In this document: positions 37,009 to 49,122 of the stretch, piece by piece
How the letters are laid out: each line of letters begins with the position of its first letter
Position numbering within the stretch: position 1 is the stretch's first letter
NCBI GenBank assembly: GCA_029959195.1
Contig: CP114123.1
Coordinates: 1,984,001 to 2,048,000, forward strand
Length of the DNA: 64,000 nt
Origin: Dictyophora rubrovolvata
Taxonomy: Eukaryota; Basidiomycota; Agaricomycetes; Phallales; Phallaceae
Direction: 5' to 3'
Notes under the pieces: generated by a model
What the model was told of the DNA's origin: nothing
Seen by the model: only the letters and a program-made list of their open reading frames with translations
Databases searched by the model: none
Program-made: the position numbers and the translations under genes

Positions 37009-37413
37009 GGTCTACACTAGTAAGCTTAACAGTTACACCTGTCCCGGTCTACTTAAATAGGCACTGATATCATAGGGGACCGAGGGGGTAATAGGATAAC
37101 GTCGAGGCGGCACCACGGTTCTGCCGCATAGGGGAACAAGTGCTAAAAACATTCGCTTTTGAAGAGTATACGAATGGATAAATTTCAGATATTTAGACTT
37201 TGGAGCAGAATACCGTCAGTAAAACCTATGGGGTTTGATAGGATCAAGACCTAACATGACAGCGGCGGAGTTTTGTCTTTTGCGTATTCAAATTTTGGGT
37301 CTGCGTCGTTATCTGCGTAGGTGAATAAACATTGCACCTGAAACGACGTAAAATTCGTCAAGGTTCAATCTATTGCACTGTGCGTTCGTTGGTCACTTGA
37401 GTGGAATCATCTC

Positions 37414-37426
37414 GAAAGTTCTAGAA
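37414..37426 (+). promoter_or_regulatory. Heat-shock element upstream of Hsp20
   Basis: GAAagTTCtaGAA is a perfect alternating three-unit heat-shock factor site, about 310 bp upstream of the Hsp20 start codon. A TATA box (gtatatata, 37650-37658) lies about 80 bp before the ATG. The arrangement predicts HSF-driven induction. Confidence 0.8.
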
Positions 37427-37738
37427 AGTAACGCGTTACGCACCGTGACTGTCACGAAATGCTGCACATTGCAAAACTAAAACACTCGTCTCATCTAGTG
37501 AAAACCCTTCAAGAAATTTTGTGGCTCAAGAATATGCCAGAATGATTGTGTAACATCGGTCATCCCATCACGGCCGACTGTAACTGCCGGAACTTGCTAG
37601 ACGTTTCTTCGGGGCTCTACAATATTCTCCACAAACCATTGTCAGTGAGTATATATACCCAATCCAACTCAAATCACAAAAAGTAACTCTTACGATCAAC
37701 CTCGACAACTGCCACTCTAGTACACTCGTCTCACAACA

Positions 37739-38381
37739 ATGTCTCTCTCCCGAACATTCTTCAACGAATTCCGCCCCTTCTTCAGACTCTTCGACGACGT
37801 AGCCCGTTCAACTCGATCACCATATTCATCTCCAACCATGTTTCGCCATTTCGCGCCATTTGACGACTTTGTTCAATCCCGCCACCTAACCCTAGACTTG
37901 TCAGAGCACGACAACGATTATATTGTCGAAGCTGAAGTTCCAGGTGTTAAAAAAGAGAATCTTGAGGTTAGAGTTGGGGATAATGGGCGTAGTTTGACTA
38001 TTGAAGGGAAGGTTCTGGCTAAAGCGTATAAAAACAACGGAAATGGCGCCGCCGCCACCACCACTGAAGGGAAGACGGCTGCTTCCGCTAATGGAAATGG
38101 AGATGTACCCACTGCTAGTGAAGGTATGTTTACTATCTCGCATTGCTATCCTATTTAAAATGCCTAACATTCTTAATTTAGTCACCAAATCAGATTCTGC
38201 GCCGACCGTAATCACATCCGAACGAGATTTGGTCAGCTCATCACACTTCACACGCACAGTCTGGCTTCCTCGTTCCGTCGATGCCTCCAAGGTCAACGCA
38301 ACATTGCAGGACGGCATTCTAACTTTGCGCATCCCCAAAATCGCTGAGGATCAGGGGTCCGTCAAGGTCCAGATTCAGTAG
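37739..38381 (+). CDS. Small heat-shock protein, Hsp20/alpha-crystallin family
   Basis: Two exons (37739-38123, 38182-38381), 194 aa. The N-terminal arm is MSLSRTFFNEFRPFFRLFDD; the alpha-crystallin domain runs from LDLSEHDNDYIVEAEVPGVK through LEVRVGDNGRSLTIEG to SSSHFTRTVWLPRSVDASKV and ATLQDGILTLRIPK. An inserted loop of about 45 residues, rich in Ala, Asn, Gly and Thr (AYKNNGNGAAATTTEGKTAA), sits between the two conserved halves, and the intron falls in it. It is a cytosolic ATP-independent holdase. An HSE and TATA box precede it. It is the only intact Hsp20 here; the others are pseudogenes or fragments. Confidence 0.92.
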
Positions 38382-38619
38382 ATCCCTGGCGGTGGCGAAC
38401 AACGCCACCAATTTCCGGTACTTTAACTTTTGGGTATTCTGTGACTTGGTGGCTACTTTTCGTCCGATTCATCATTTTTCGCATTCATATCCATGTATTG
38501 ATAAGTGGACTGACTATCTTGTATAATGTTCTTCTTCACTTCTTTTGACTGTACGTCGTTCTTGATTTCCAAGCATGCTTTATTATTTCGAGACTACAAT
38601 TAATTATAGTATACATGTA

Positions 38620-39130
38620 TTGAAATAGTGTTTTAATCGACATAATTTCAAAAAAAAATAGAGCTTAACAGATAACTGATTATAAGCATTATTAGACGAA
38701 ACTGGTCACGCGTTGGCATGTATGTTAGAAAAAGGAATGAACTCTTCAGTGCATACTATGTCAAACGAATAGATGTAGTTGGCAGATGCAAGACGTACAA
38801 GTTCCCACATACTGCGATGGATGGCAATGAAGGACACGTTCTCCAAGCCATTGCTGACGGACTCAGAATCCGTTTGTATTGCGTCCAGAATTTGCATAAC
38901 TGTTGAGTTATGAGCATATGCGTGGTTGGCTTAGACTGTATCAACCAAGATGACCGGATCATCGTTAAAGTCAAGCGCGAGTGTGGAGGGTTTACTGCTG
39001 ATAAAGGAAAGTGTAATCTAAATACGGTTACTAGGTAAAGGAACGCATCTGAGGCGACGACGTACCAGATTGGTGTTTTAAAGACCATACTTAATTCGCA
39101 ATTCGATATTAGCGAGAGTGACGTTCTTGA
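38620..39130 (-). pseudogene. Decayed reading frame 3' of Hsp20, part of a duplicated block
   Basis: The minus strand reads LANIELRIKYG, then STLALDFNDDPVILVDTV, a TAA, then NSTVMQILDAIQTDSESVSN and HRSMWELVRLASANYIYSFD. Related pieces occur at 45134-45325 (LANIELRINYGLPTLI, STLALDFNNNTAISVDAANH), 47.59-47.73, 52.27-52.42 and 63.7-64.0 kb. The parent gene is not recognised. Confidence 0.5.
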
Positions 39131-39599
39131 ATCATTGATTTCACGGCTAGCGGATCATCAAGGCTACTGCATAGAAAAACTCGCAAATCTATGTAACGCA
39201 GTTATAATGTAAAAGTCGGAAGACTTTTACACAAGAACTTCAGATAAAACGAGGATCAGACAACAATGAGTGTAGTAACCTTCGTAGAATTAGAAGCTAA
39301 AGAATAAAATATCTACATCTCGAGTATTTATAAGAAAAAGAAAGATTATCTAATAAGAAATAAAAGGAAACTTATGGAAAGAAACTATTAATAAAGACAA
39401 AGAATAAATGAAAGTAAGACAAGCTGACTACGTCTGTAGTCTCCGACTCGGGAAACTCGGATAAGAGTCCAGACTCTTACATATAACTTATCAGCCGTCA
39501 ACGTGTCAACGCGTCAACATTCATCGATGCCGGTGAGGTACTCATTATGTTCGGTGCTAATTTAGAAGTTTCAGAACGAAAATGGCATCATAATTTTCG

Positions 39600-40290
39600 C
39601 AAACTGAAATACCAATACACATACCTATTATAATAGCAGAACCAAGATCACTCGCCTTATTTACTGGAACTCGCAAGAAATAATACGCTGGGTTTGCTTG
39701 CGTTACGTCAATTATCCCGATTTGAGTCTCTCGTGCCGTCCCGACAGGATTTCCCGCAAGCTAGTAGAGTAAACCGGTGCACACGCATAGCTGACAAGAC
39801 TTCCTCTCCGTCAGAAAGTAATCCAGTGCAAATGCAGTGGGTGGAATCTCCTCGAATGTCACGCATGTCACAACCAACAACCTCGCTCTGCGGTCTTAAC
39901 ATCTTAGATTTAAATCGAATTACACATCTTAACAAACAGATCATGTTTGTCGCCCAAATACTCTTCAACAAATCTCACCTTTTATTCAGACCTTTCGGTG
40001 ATGCGGCAGCCCGTTGAGCTCAATCACAAATCGTCGTAACAACGGACATATCCTCGAGGCTGAAGTTAAAAAAGGGAATGGGAACAGCGCTGGAGAGGTG
40101 GGTGCAGACATGGAAATGCATCCGCTTCTACTAAAGGTATGCCCACTATCTCGAGTTGTCACTCTATTTTGAGATGCTTAACGTTTTGTTTTAACCACTA
40201 AGCATCAGCGGCGTGGATTCTGCGAACTCCAAAGTCCAAATTGAGTCCAATTTGTTTTTGCCTATAGAAAAATTCCACGGACCATCAGCT
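39600..40290 (+). repeat. Mosaic of duplicated pieces including an Hsp20 remnant
   Basis: 39.60-39.78 kb matches 57.86-58.03 kb (aatacgctgggtttgcttgc shared). 40.02-40.20 kb keeps a heavily decayed Hsp20 middle (atcctcgaggctgaagtt, then aatgggaacagcgctgga) plus its intron, similar to the piece at 51.43 kb. Confidence 0.5.
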
Positions 40291-40419
40291 GTGAAGCACG
40301 ACAACTTCGTCTGTCTTCTATAACGACCGAGAGGGACATATCACCTGAACTTTTCGAAGGCGTAATTGATTACCCGACGCTCGATTCAGCAACAGCGCCC
40401 GACGTCAGAATATCAACAG

Positions 40420-40910
40420 CTATGATCATGCGTTCACGGATAATGGGAATGGAGATGACTGCGTATTCAATCTATGTTGGGCTAAAACTGACGTATCATC
40501 CTCAGAAGTTTAGATGTACGGTATTAATTTATCTTACCGCTGTAACATAATTGACATCTGCCAGCACCGCTTGAACGGCACGCCACAAAGAACTGAGTCA
40601 GCACAGCTATTATACATCATTCTACGCAGAAGTTGATCACTTTTCCCGCGTGGCCAGAACTTCGTAAACACCGTCGATATCATTGATGTTCTTTTTGGCG
40701 TGATATTGATACTCTTCCTTCCTGACACAAACGGAAGTCTCTCGATATCGTATTGCTATCCAATGAGATGACGTTTAAATTTGGCATGTTATTTATGTTT
40801 ACATTTTGCGAAATAAACTACTTAGTCACATAACTATGCTGGTGAGTCGCAACATCCATACGTATCCATCTCTCTTGACTAATTATCGACCGTAGATTGG
40901 TCTGCTCAAT
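40420..40910. repeat. Block R, copy 1 (M-gene 3' flank without an M gene)
   Basis: It shares gatgatcat/aatgggaatggagatga, tttagatgtacggtatta, atcattgatgttcttttt and the terminal attatcgaccgtagattggt with 48.34-49.13, 45.39-45.88 and 53.38-53.76 kb. At the latter sites with M4 and M5 the block ends at the M stop codon; here the M gene itself is absent. Confidence 0.6.
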
Positions 40911-40959
40911 AGAAGGTGTATCTCTCTGATGGCCTTCAAAGAATTCAGACACCAAAGAA

Positions 40960-41350
40960 TTCCCGAAGCCCTTCTGGGACCTTCCGTGGAACATTCGAAG
41001 TCTTTTGGATATGTTTCTTTGTTCCTAATAAACATGTTATTTCTAAACAACAAGTAAACGGCTGCGATTATATTATTTCTCTCGAGATAATAATGGTGGA
41101 AACGTACTGGAAAATTGACCATGTTATATCGGTAATACTTGACGTCTCACAAAATCGACGACATCGGCGTAAGCGAGCCATTCTTCCTTGAAATTATCCC
41201 CGTGGCTGTTGTTTCATGAGCTTTCCGGTGAAACAGAGCTGAGTTCTGAGTCCTCTGTATGATTGAGATGGTGATGGACAGCCTGGATTGGTGAACAATA
41301 CGGCTTGTGACCGGGATCATCATAATTATCATCCATCATTAAGAAGGCCA
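40960..41350 (+). pseudogene. Decayed gene X upstream of DUF6533 copy 4
   Basis: It reads TFRGTFEVFWICFFVPNKHV, then ISKQQVNGCDYIISLEIIM, matching the pieces at 24.8 and 18.0 kb, followed by a stretch (41.14-41.34 kb) nearly identical to 58.56-58.76 kb. No intact frame. Confidence 0.5.
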
Positions 41351-41749
41351 CGCGATCCGCTGAAGCACATTGTGAGTCCTTGAAATTGCTATGAAGCTCC
41401 TAACAAGTCAAATTTATTAATCCAATCGAGACTTGTTTTACACAGCATTTGAATCCTCCTGAACTAGGACTGTGACACTACTCAGAGTGTGAGTTCATAT
41501 ATTTAAATACTGGCGAAAATTACAACCTCAACTGAGCCGGAAGCTTCATGAGATGAACGTACTGTTGATTTAGTTATTGTTAGGGCAGCGATGTCTTACG
41601 GTCATGTGACAGTGATTGATGAGGGCAACTCGAACATCCGGCTTTGCCTTGGTTCAGTTTTCGTTAAATGAATAGGTTCGTCCATCTCATACTTGACCTC
41701 ACAACTCAGGCTACTGAGTTAATTCACCTTTGCATTTTATCTTTTGAAA

Positions 41750-43555
41750 ATGAACAATAGTACCGCCAATGTTACCTCTATCAGTAGTGCGGTCACTTCA
41801 GAATTGATTCAAACAGTATATTTAAAGTGGGTTTCCATCTTGAATATTTGATATTTATTTGACCAGAGGGGGTTAGCTATATCTTGACACTTTTTGATTA
41901 TGTCACCGTAGGTACGTTACCCGATATCTAATAAACTAAATGAGCAGTTGAATGTTGAAAGTACATATTAATACGCCAGCACTCTTTGTTTATACTACGG
42001 TTCTGGCTATACCACAGGAGATGGTATATATGTGGTTATCACCAAAACCTTTCGGCATTCAAAATTTACTTTATGCTTTTACAAGATATGCAGGCATTAT
42101 TCAACAAGCACTTTATCTCTGGTTAAACATTTTGCCAGTAAGCAGAAGTATTCTAAAGAGTCTGCAAGCAGTGTTAACCGTTTTTTCCTTGCAGCCAGGA
42201 AGGTAAGATATTATTATTATTAAGATTAGGAAATTCAGAAAGTACAAAAGCTTGTGCAATAATATAGCTAATGCACAGAATGCTGCATTCTTTTTGACGT
42301 ATATTGGTGTTCAAGGTTGGTGTAGTATGTGATTTGTGTGAATACCCCTGAGATTATTTGTTTAGGCCTGTTGGTCACTCGAGCATACTCATTGTGTCAA
42401 GGGAACAGGGTTATAGCTGGGGTTTTGGCTTTCTTTTTTGGGGGAGGGGTTATTTTAATCCTTTATGGTAAGAATTCCCATTGCAGCGAGAACGCGCGGT
42501 GAACTCCTCATCTTCTTTCAGGAATAATAACATCTGGCGGATGTGTTCAAAAGTCTGGAATTATCAATATTCAATTTATGCTAAATCTTGTTCTCAATTT
42601 TTTTGCTAGTGTTCCTGGTAGGTCTGAATAAATATTGCTGGTTACAAATGGGCCTAAATGTGTTATGAATTTATCGTAGAAGTGGTCTTGGCCGAAGATG
42701 TCTGTACTATTGCAACTGATCTGGTTGTCTTTTGTGTTTGCTTATGGAAGGTCTGGGATGCATGGAAGTCAAAGCGTGAAACTGGTATTCAAAGAGACAG
42801 TGATCTTGTTTCAGTGCTACTCAAACAAAGTATGTTTCAATTACATACATCCTTGGCGAAGTTGTGTTTACATTGGATTAGTTATGCTGAGGTTTTGGTG
42901 TGTCTGAACAACGAAGAATCCTTTTTCATGACTCATTTCGGCCTTCAAAGCTTCGTGATTATTATTTCCATCACTTTTATAATTATTGCTCAAGTAAGAA
43001 TAATGAAAAACCTGATTGTATCTTCTTAGCAACTGACTTCTGAATGCAGGTTGAGAATAACGTAAGTACACTCTTTTAAATGAAGTGCTAAGTCATAGTA
43101 GTCTAAGTGCACTGAGCTTCAAATTCATACTACATCAGATCGAAATAGACACCTTGGGCGATCTTCAACATAGGTATGGCTATTTCTGTCCTTATCTCAA
43201 TGTTATTGTTTGATCTTTAATCTCAAGTATTTCGGTTATTTTAATTGCCGATTTTACTTTGGATCTTCGTCAACGAAATTTCACATTAATTCAAGCCGCA
43301 AACATAACATTACCAACTATTCAAATTTCAAGCATGGCGAGTTATATACTATCCTTGTTGAAATGGGCGATCATGAAATACCGATACACACAAGGACCGA
43401 GGGTGATGACGATCTCTCAGCGGGATCTCCGGATGTTGAAATTGGACGTGAAGAGTCGACTTAGGATCGGCGTTCAGTTTTGGAATCCGATGAGCACAAA
43501 ACTCAGTGTCAGGACTCGGAGTGGACGGATTCTAGGCCTTACTATATATTTATAA
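41750..43555 (+). CDS. DUF6533-type seven-helix membrane protein, copy 4 (C-terminus frameshifted)
   Basis: Start MNNSTANVTSISSAVTSELI at 41750. It keeps all signatures (IPQEMVYMWLSPKPFGIQNL, LLVTRAYSLCQGNRVIAG, TDLVVFCVCLWKVWDAWKSK) and micro-exons CCAGGAAG and TGTTCCTG. In the last exon a 7-nt deletion relative to copies 1-3 and 5 (at about 43.35 kb, after ASYI) changes the tail from HQSILVEMGDHEIP... to LSLLKWAIMKYRYTQG..., stopping at 43555 instead of 43464. All seven helices precede the change, so the protein may still fold with an altered, now basic, cytoplasmic tail. Confidence 0.75.
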
Positions 43556-43899
43556 CACTATACGGACGTAAATATGAAACCTTGTTATTTACAATTCTTA
43601 TATCGCCCGCCTTAGAAAAGTGGCTCGTGTTGTGTTTTACTATGTTATTTATGAAAGGGGAGGTTTTATAGCTACCAATATAAACTTCCGGGCTCTTCTT
43701 TTATGCACCTGCAGCTCATTCTGTCTTCAAACACTCGCTATCATGTCCTGATATATTATATCAAATAGGATTTAAAATTGCTACAAGAATAAAAGAAGTC
43801 AAGAAGGAAATTGTTCAATTACAAGCACTATGAGTACTTTCGTACATATATAGCATAGCACATGCACATGCGCACGCAAATCTGAATCCGAATCCAATT

Positions 43900-44960
43900 T
43901 TAGAGTAAAACTGATCCAATCAATGCAGCTCTTAGCAACGAAGCAAGTGTAACACTCACTCCGTAAGAAGACGCAGAACTTGATCTAGAAGAACCGGAAC
44001 CGGAAGAACCTGATCCTGCTCCAGCCGATCCCGAAGACGATCCCGAACCAGAACTGCTAGCACCGGGAGAACCAGAAGCATTAGTAGCTTCATCAGTTTG
44101 GAATATCTTGATGGAGTTGATTTTGAAATACGCATTATCTTATCCTGATAGAGGACCGATTACGAAGTCGTTGTAACATACGCCCTGGCATGTCTCCTTG
44201 AATACTTGTGGATTGCCCGCGCATTGTAAAAAAAGAAAGAATTATTTAAGGGTATGGTAATCCAACGTTATCGAAAACTTACAAGTCCCCGCATAGTGTG
44301 ATGTCGATAATGAGCTCTTGAGGACCGAAGAATTCGTCAAGGTTGCATCCGGAATTGGTATAGTTAACGAGCTGCCATGAGATGAAGGTAAGTATGGACT
44401 ACACAAAGGCCAACGAACGAAAGAACGTACCGGTTTGGTGTGCTTGATTAACGTTCTCGATTGTGTCGATTTCTCCACCGGTGGGCTAAGTGGCCGACTG
44501 ACTCCACCACGCGGGTCGGCAGATCAGAAAAAAAACTCCCATGGTCATTAAAGATCCATCCAAATGGCGCATACAATATATCAGCAGTCCAAACACTTCC
44601 CCTTCCATATAATTGCAATTGCGACGTCGAAATGCGGACAGCATTTCGTTTATCATTGAACGGGACTTGAGTCACATTATCTACTTTTATAAGCGCTATT
44701 GACGAATGTGAGATTGCTTGATATTCCGACATCGCGCGATACGAAGATGGCGTCGCCGTTGGTTGGGGTTAAGAATGTTATTGTTCTGGAGTATTGAAGG
44801 ATAACTGACGCGGAGGATGTACAGTTGTTATAATACACCCAATCTTCAAAGAATGATGGTCCTCGGAACATTGTTACGAGTTTGTATGGTCCTTGGGCTT
44901 GAACGAGGGGTGTCCACGTTAACGACACCAACGGAAAGACAATGGGATGATACTCTCTGG
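43900..44960 (-). pseudogene. GPI-type GH16 beta-glucanase pseudogene, copy 1
   Basis: Reading leftward: a hydrophobic leader ending LTWTPLVQAQG, then PYKLVTMFRGPSFFEDW, VDNVTQVPFNDKRNAVRIST, SVWTADILYAPFG, PAWWSQSAT followed by a TAG where PAFWSQGPNWP is typical, and GGEIDTIENVNQ, the GH16 catalytic E-x-D-x-x-E. After introns come NYTNSGCNLDEFFGPQELII, TCQGVCYNDFVIGP and a Ser/Gly-rich linker with a hydrophobic end (LASLLRAALIGSVLL) fitting a GPI signal. Several breaks, including the TAG and another near PLSG, mark it as a pseudogene. The family cleaves cell-wall beta-1,3(4)-glucan. It is tail-to-tail with DUF6533 copy 4. Confidence 0.8.
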
Positions 44961-45133
44961 GTACTGGAAGGGAAGACAGGGCTATAGAAAAGAACGAAGG
45001 AAAATGATGAGTAAGCGCTTTTCTTTGTCATTTGTCACGCTTTTCCTCTTCCTGTCTGTTTCCTTCATGTGTACGCGAAGCCAACGGTTGCCGGCGTACC
45101 GCACTGCATATCTTCTCCCATTTAACATCATAC

Positions 45134-45325
45134 TCATGAGTGGTTGGCTGCATCAACGGAGATGGCCGTATTATTGTTAAAATCAAGCGCGAGTGTGGAG
45201 GGTGCCAAAGGTGTGGTCAAAATACGGTTAGGCAAAGGAATGCACCTGAGGCGACGGATTAGCGTTGGAAGACCATAGTTAATTCGCAATTCAATATTGG
45301 CGAGAGTTGATGTTTCCGAACACAT
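45134..45325 (-). pseudogene. Fragment of the decayed LANIELRI reading frame
   Basis: An open stretch LANIELRINYGLPTLIRRLR and STLALDFNNNTAISVDAANH, homologous to the block 3' of Hsp20 at 38.9-39.1 kb. It abuts the upstream end of the GH16 pseudogene. Confidence 0.45.
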
Positions 45326-45389
45326 GACGTGTCAACGCGTCAACATTCATGATTCAAATATTCAATATTCATCAATGAGCGCTTACCTT

Positions 45390-45880
45390 CGTGCACCATG
45401 ATCATACGTTCACCGATAATGGGAACGGAGATGGCGGCGTATCCAATCTACGAGGTGAATTTATGTCCGGTGCTGGTTTAAAGTTTAGATGTGCGGCTAA
45501 ATATGCTTTACCACCTGAACCGGGGCCAGTGTCGTCTGCTGGCACTGACCGTAACCGGTGGAAGGACTGGATCAACACAGCATGCGCAACATCATATTAT
45601 GCATTCACTTTTCACATACCTCAAAGTTCAAAATGCCCTTTTTTGACGCGCCAAGGTACTACCACGGCTTTTCAAACCTGTGAATGCCTTCTTAAGAAAA
45701 AAAAATGTTTGTATTGCTATCCAATGCTGAGATTTTGTTTAAATTTGATATGTTATTCGTGTTTACATTTTGCGAAATAAATTACTTAGTCACATAACTA
45801 TACTAGTAAGTCCCAACATTTATACTATCTATCTTCTGAATCCTTGATTAATTATCGACCAAGTTAGTCTGCAGCACGAT
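45390..45880. repeat. Block R, copy 2
   Basis: Homologous to 40.42-40.91 kb; ends with ttgattaattatcgaccaag. A 129-codon plus-strand frame (45391-45780) crosses it but is not conserved in the other copies, so I do not call it a gene. Confidence 0.55.
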
Positions 45881-46463
45881 CATATATATGTCAGAGATAA
45901 GGAGAGAAGTAAATTTGGATCCGGTAGCGTATTAGTTAATGAACGTACAAAACATCACTAATTTATAGGCACCTTCCTATGCCATATGATTGCGCCACAT
46001 TATGTTAATTCTTAGACTGGTACCATCATCGCTGGCGGGGTAAAAAGCGCATACCTCTTCTGAAGTTTAAAACCAGTCACGGTGTCTTACTACCGCTTAC
46101 AGCCGTTCCTATACTTGTCAATGTGACTAGCGACATTATCGTTCGATTTCTCACGATATACCTTTGAAGGTATCTTGAGAATCTCCGGAACCTCAGTCGG
46201 TGCCAAAACTATTGTTAGAAATCAGCGATCCCGCACGGGAATAGAACTTATTCAGTAGACTCTGTGTCTGACTGGCCCTGCTAATTCGTTTGGCTTTGGT
46301 CCTTTGGCAAAAAGTGCGATGTCAATTCGGCATCAAAGTAACATAAAAAGCGGCGTCCATTTATCGTTTTTGTACCGTCTTAAACCACTTGCGCTCTTTT
46401 TACACAATAAGAGCTCCACACTTTCTCTCAGTTAATCATTGAACATTTCCTGCTCATTGGCCC

Positions 46464-47036
46464 ATGGACTCCTCAGATACAACACTGGTTCGTAATCTAG
46501 ACACTCCCTACATCAAAACATTGAATCAGACAACATAGAATCATTTAGTTCTCAAGAAAGATGATTTTACCAACGTTGACTCTCTTGGGCCATGGATTTC
46601 CGAATCTAGATGGGGACCAATGGGCATCTTTACATGTGGATTCCCCCATTGCTACCCTGCTCATGGAACTTTTGACCGAAACGACCTGGCACTGCATATC
46701 AAGGCGATACATTTAAAAATGTTCAACCCGAACTCGAACAAGAAGTATGTCTGCCTATGGTTAGTGTCAAGCATAATGAGTTTTACTACACTGTACCTAC
46801 CTTTTCTCTTTCGAGTAGCGGAACAGAGTTTACTGAACGTAAAGAAGGTAATCGCCACGCCACCAATAAATTATTAGGTTTACGTTTCAAGTGCAGATGC
46901 TGGTACGTCCGTTACTTGGACTGCGTGAGCGTTTTTGCTGAAGAGGTACGCTAGTCCTAAACGTTTTGCCAGGAAGGATGCACTAAAAGCGCATGAACGG
47001 GCGGTCCATAATCTGTCAACAAAGACCACTGCTTAA
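46464..47036 (+). CDS. Small C2H2-type zinc-finger protein
   Basis: Four exons (46464-46487, 46539-46744, 46819-46902, 46973-47036) give 125 aa with every junction in frame. The protein starts MDSSDTTLNHLVLKKDDFTN and has a finger FTCGFPHCYPAHGTF...LALHIKAIHLK (C-x4-C...H-x4-H) and a second Cys/His cluster created by splicing, FKCRCWKDALKAHERAVHN, close to a C-terminus TKTTA. It resembles small fungal C2H2 proteins of unknown target; nucleic-acid binding is inferred. No paralogue in the window. It appears intact. Confidence 0.75.
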
Positions 47037-47449
47037 ACGAGATGTCTGTATGCTCACTAGTATGCCAATATATCAATAAAGTCTCCTCAAATCGAGAAAG
47101 TATCTTGAAGACACGTACGTCGTGGACAACAAGCAGCTAGGCCTGCCTAGGCATCATCACCTGGAGTTTCAACGGAACTTATAATAATAAAGTTTATCGT
47201 TAAAAATTTAGAAAAACCATGCAGAGTCTCTACGTAGCAATGATTCAATCTTCATCGAGAATCAGGTCGGAAAAAAGAGAAGTAGGCTAAAAGAAAACCA
47301 GTCTTTTCTTCATGTGGTTACGTGCGTCGTGTGAGCGCGGGCGCTTTAACCAAATTTGAGATACCATCTACCAAAGACGCAGATCACCTAGAAGGAGTGC
47401 GTTGCACACACACTTTGAGTAGTGTGGGACTCGTCTGACGGCACTTATT

Positions 47450-47770
47450 TTAGTTTTAAGGCGAGCGTAAGTGCAGTGCCAGAACGCGCGTTGGCATGTT
47501 TTGTTGAAGAGTGCGATATTGCCTGCGCTGCCATTCGCTAGTCAGAAGAATTAATGCATTCAAGAACGTCGGCTCCCACCGATATCGAATCGCCAGTTTA
47601 GTATGGTCCTCAAACACCAATCCGGTACGTCGTCGCGTTCCTTTACCTAACCGTATTTAGAAATGTCACCTCGACAGCTTCCTCATATACCCTCCACCAC
47701 TTGCGCTTGACTTTAATGATGATCTTGCCAATCTCGCTTGATACCGCTTATTATTCCGTTTTGGTGAGAG
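47450..47770 (+). repeat. Fragment of the Hsp20 3' block
   Basis: gccagaacgcgcgttggcat and the later caaacaccaatccggtacgt match 38.7 and 39.0 kb, 63.76 kb and 51.77 kb. The orientation of the LANIELRI piece is opposite to that at 38.9 kb. No gene. Confidence 0.45.
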
Positions 47771-48339
47771 TGACATCACACTATGTGCAATTTCTTGTAT
47801 GTCTTGCCATATTAAGCTGCGGTGGAACAAGAGCGAAAGTTGTCAAGACGAAAGACGAAAACAAGTGAACGTTGCTAGGTGTTTTGAAGATGTAACATGA
47901 TCCGCTCGCAAGCGCAGATGATTGTGTACACGGTTGTCCCATACGTTTTCTCGCTGCTGAAGGTCTTCTTTCTTTAACTAAGTGCAGATCCAGATCTACG
48001 CATCGGTGGAAAGGTGAGAAGAGCATCTAGGCTTTCATTTCCAAGACGGATGCTCTTACTGCATACGTGAATACCTGCCCATTACATTTTGTATGATTCA
48101 CCTTCTATCCAGAACCATCTTCAACTCGGTACATCAGAAGAGATAATCCGTTTGTGACATGAATTGTACCTTGGGTTCAACAGTAGGGCTTGTGGTAAGA
48201 TTCGCGGTAGGGCTTTCAAGTTGGCCCATGGCCAAAGCGCGTAAAGAGAAAACCGGGGCTAAAGGCCGGCTAGTTAGATAAAAACCCTGTATAATAAGAA
48301 GCTATTGTTATAATGAAACATAAATAAGCTTCTCCTAGG

Positions 48340-49122
48340 GTGTAAGTGGCATCAGCGGTGTGGATTCTGCCTATAGAGGAATTCCACGGACCATCAGCTG
48401 TGAAGTTTTGAAGCACGTTAACTTCTTGTGTCAGCTTCTTGGCGCTTCAGCCTGCGCGGCAAATTCTCCTGTGGACACGTATGGACTGATCTTGCCTTCT
48501 GTCCAGCGTCTGTCTACAAGGACATCCTGCAGCAACAGCATCGACGTTAAAATATCAACATGAACGCCCGGGGAAGATGACGATGAAGATGATGCGTTCA
48601 TGGATGGATATGGGAATGGGGATGACCGCTTATTCTATGCATGTTGTGTTACAACTGACGTATCATCCTCAGAAGTTTAGATGTACGGTATTAGTTGATC
48701 TTACCGCTGTAACGTTGTCATCTGCCAGCTTGATTGGCATGCCACGAAGAACTGAGCCAACGCAGCTATCATACATCATTCCACGCAGAAGTTAATCACT
48801 TTTCCCGCGCGGCTGGGACTTCAAAGTACCATATTTTTGGTGTGTCAATGCGCTACCATCGCTGTGTCAACCAAACGCCTGACTGCGCATTAATGCCGGA
48901 GCGTTAAACCCGTAAACACCGTCGATATCATTGATGTTCTTTTTGGTGTGATATAAGCGTGCTCTTCCTTCCTGACACAAATGGAAGTCCCTCGATACCG
49001 CATCGCTATCGAATGAGATGACGTTTAAATTTGGCAGCTTACATTTTGTGAAATAAACTACTGAGTTATATAACTATGTTGGTAGGTCGCAACATCCGTA
49101 CGTACGTATCTATCTTTCTTGA
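48340..49122. repeat. Block R, copy 3, adjoining M4
   Basis: It contains ttccacggaccatcagctgt (also at 40.27 kb), tttagatgtacggtattagt, and the terminal gactaattatcaactgtagg that runs into the M4 stop. It is the longest of the four copies. Confidence 0.6.

Noticed and set aside
45391-45780. 129-codon plus-strand frame in block R copy 2
   Set aside because: Not kept open in the three other copies of the repeat, so probably fortuitous.
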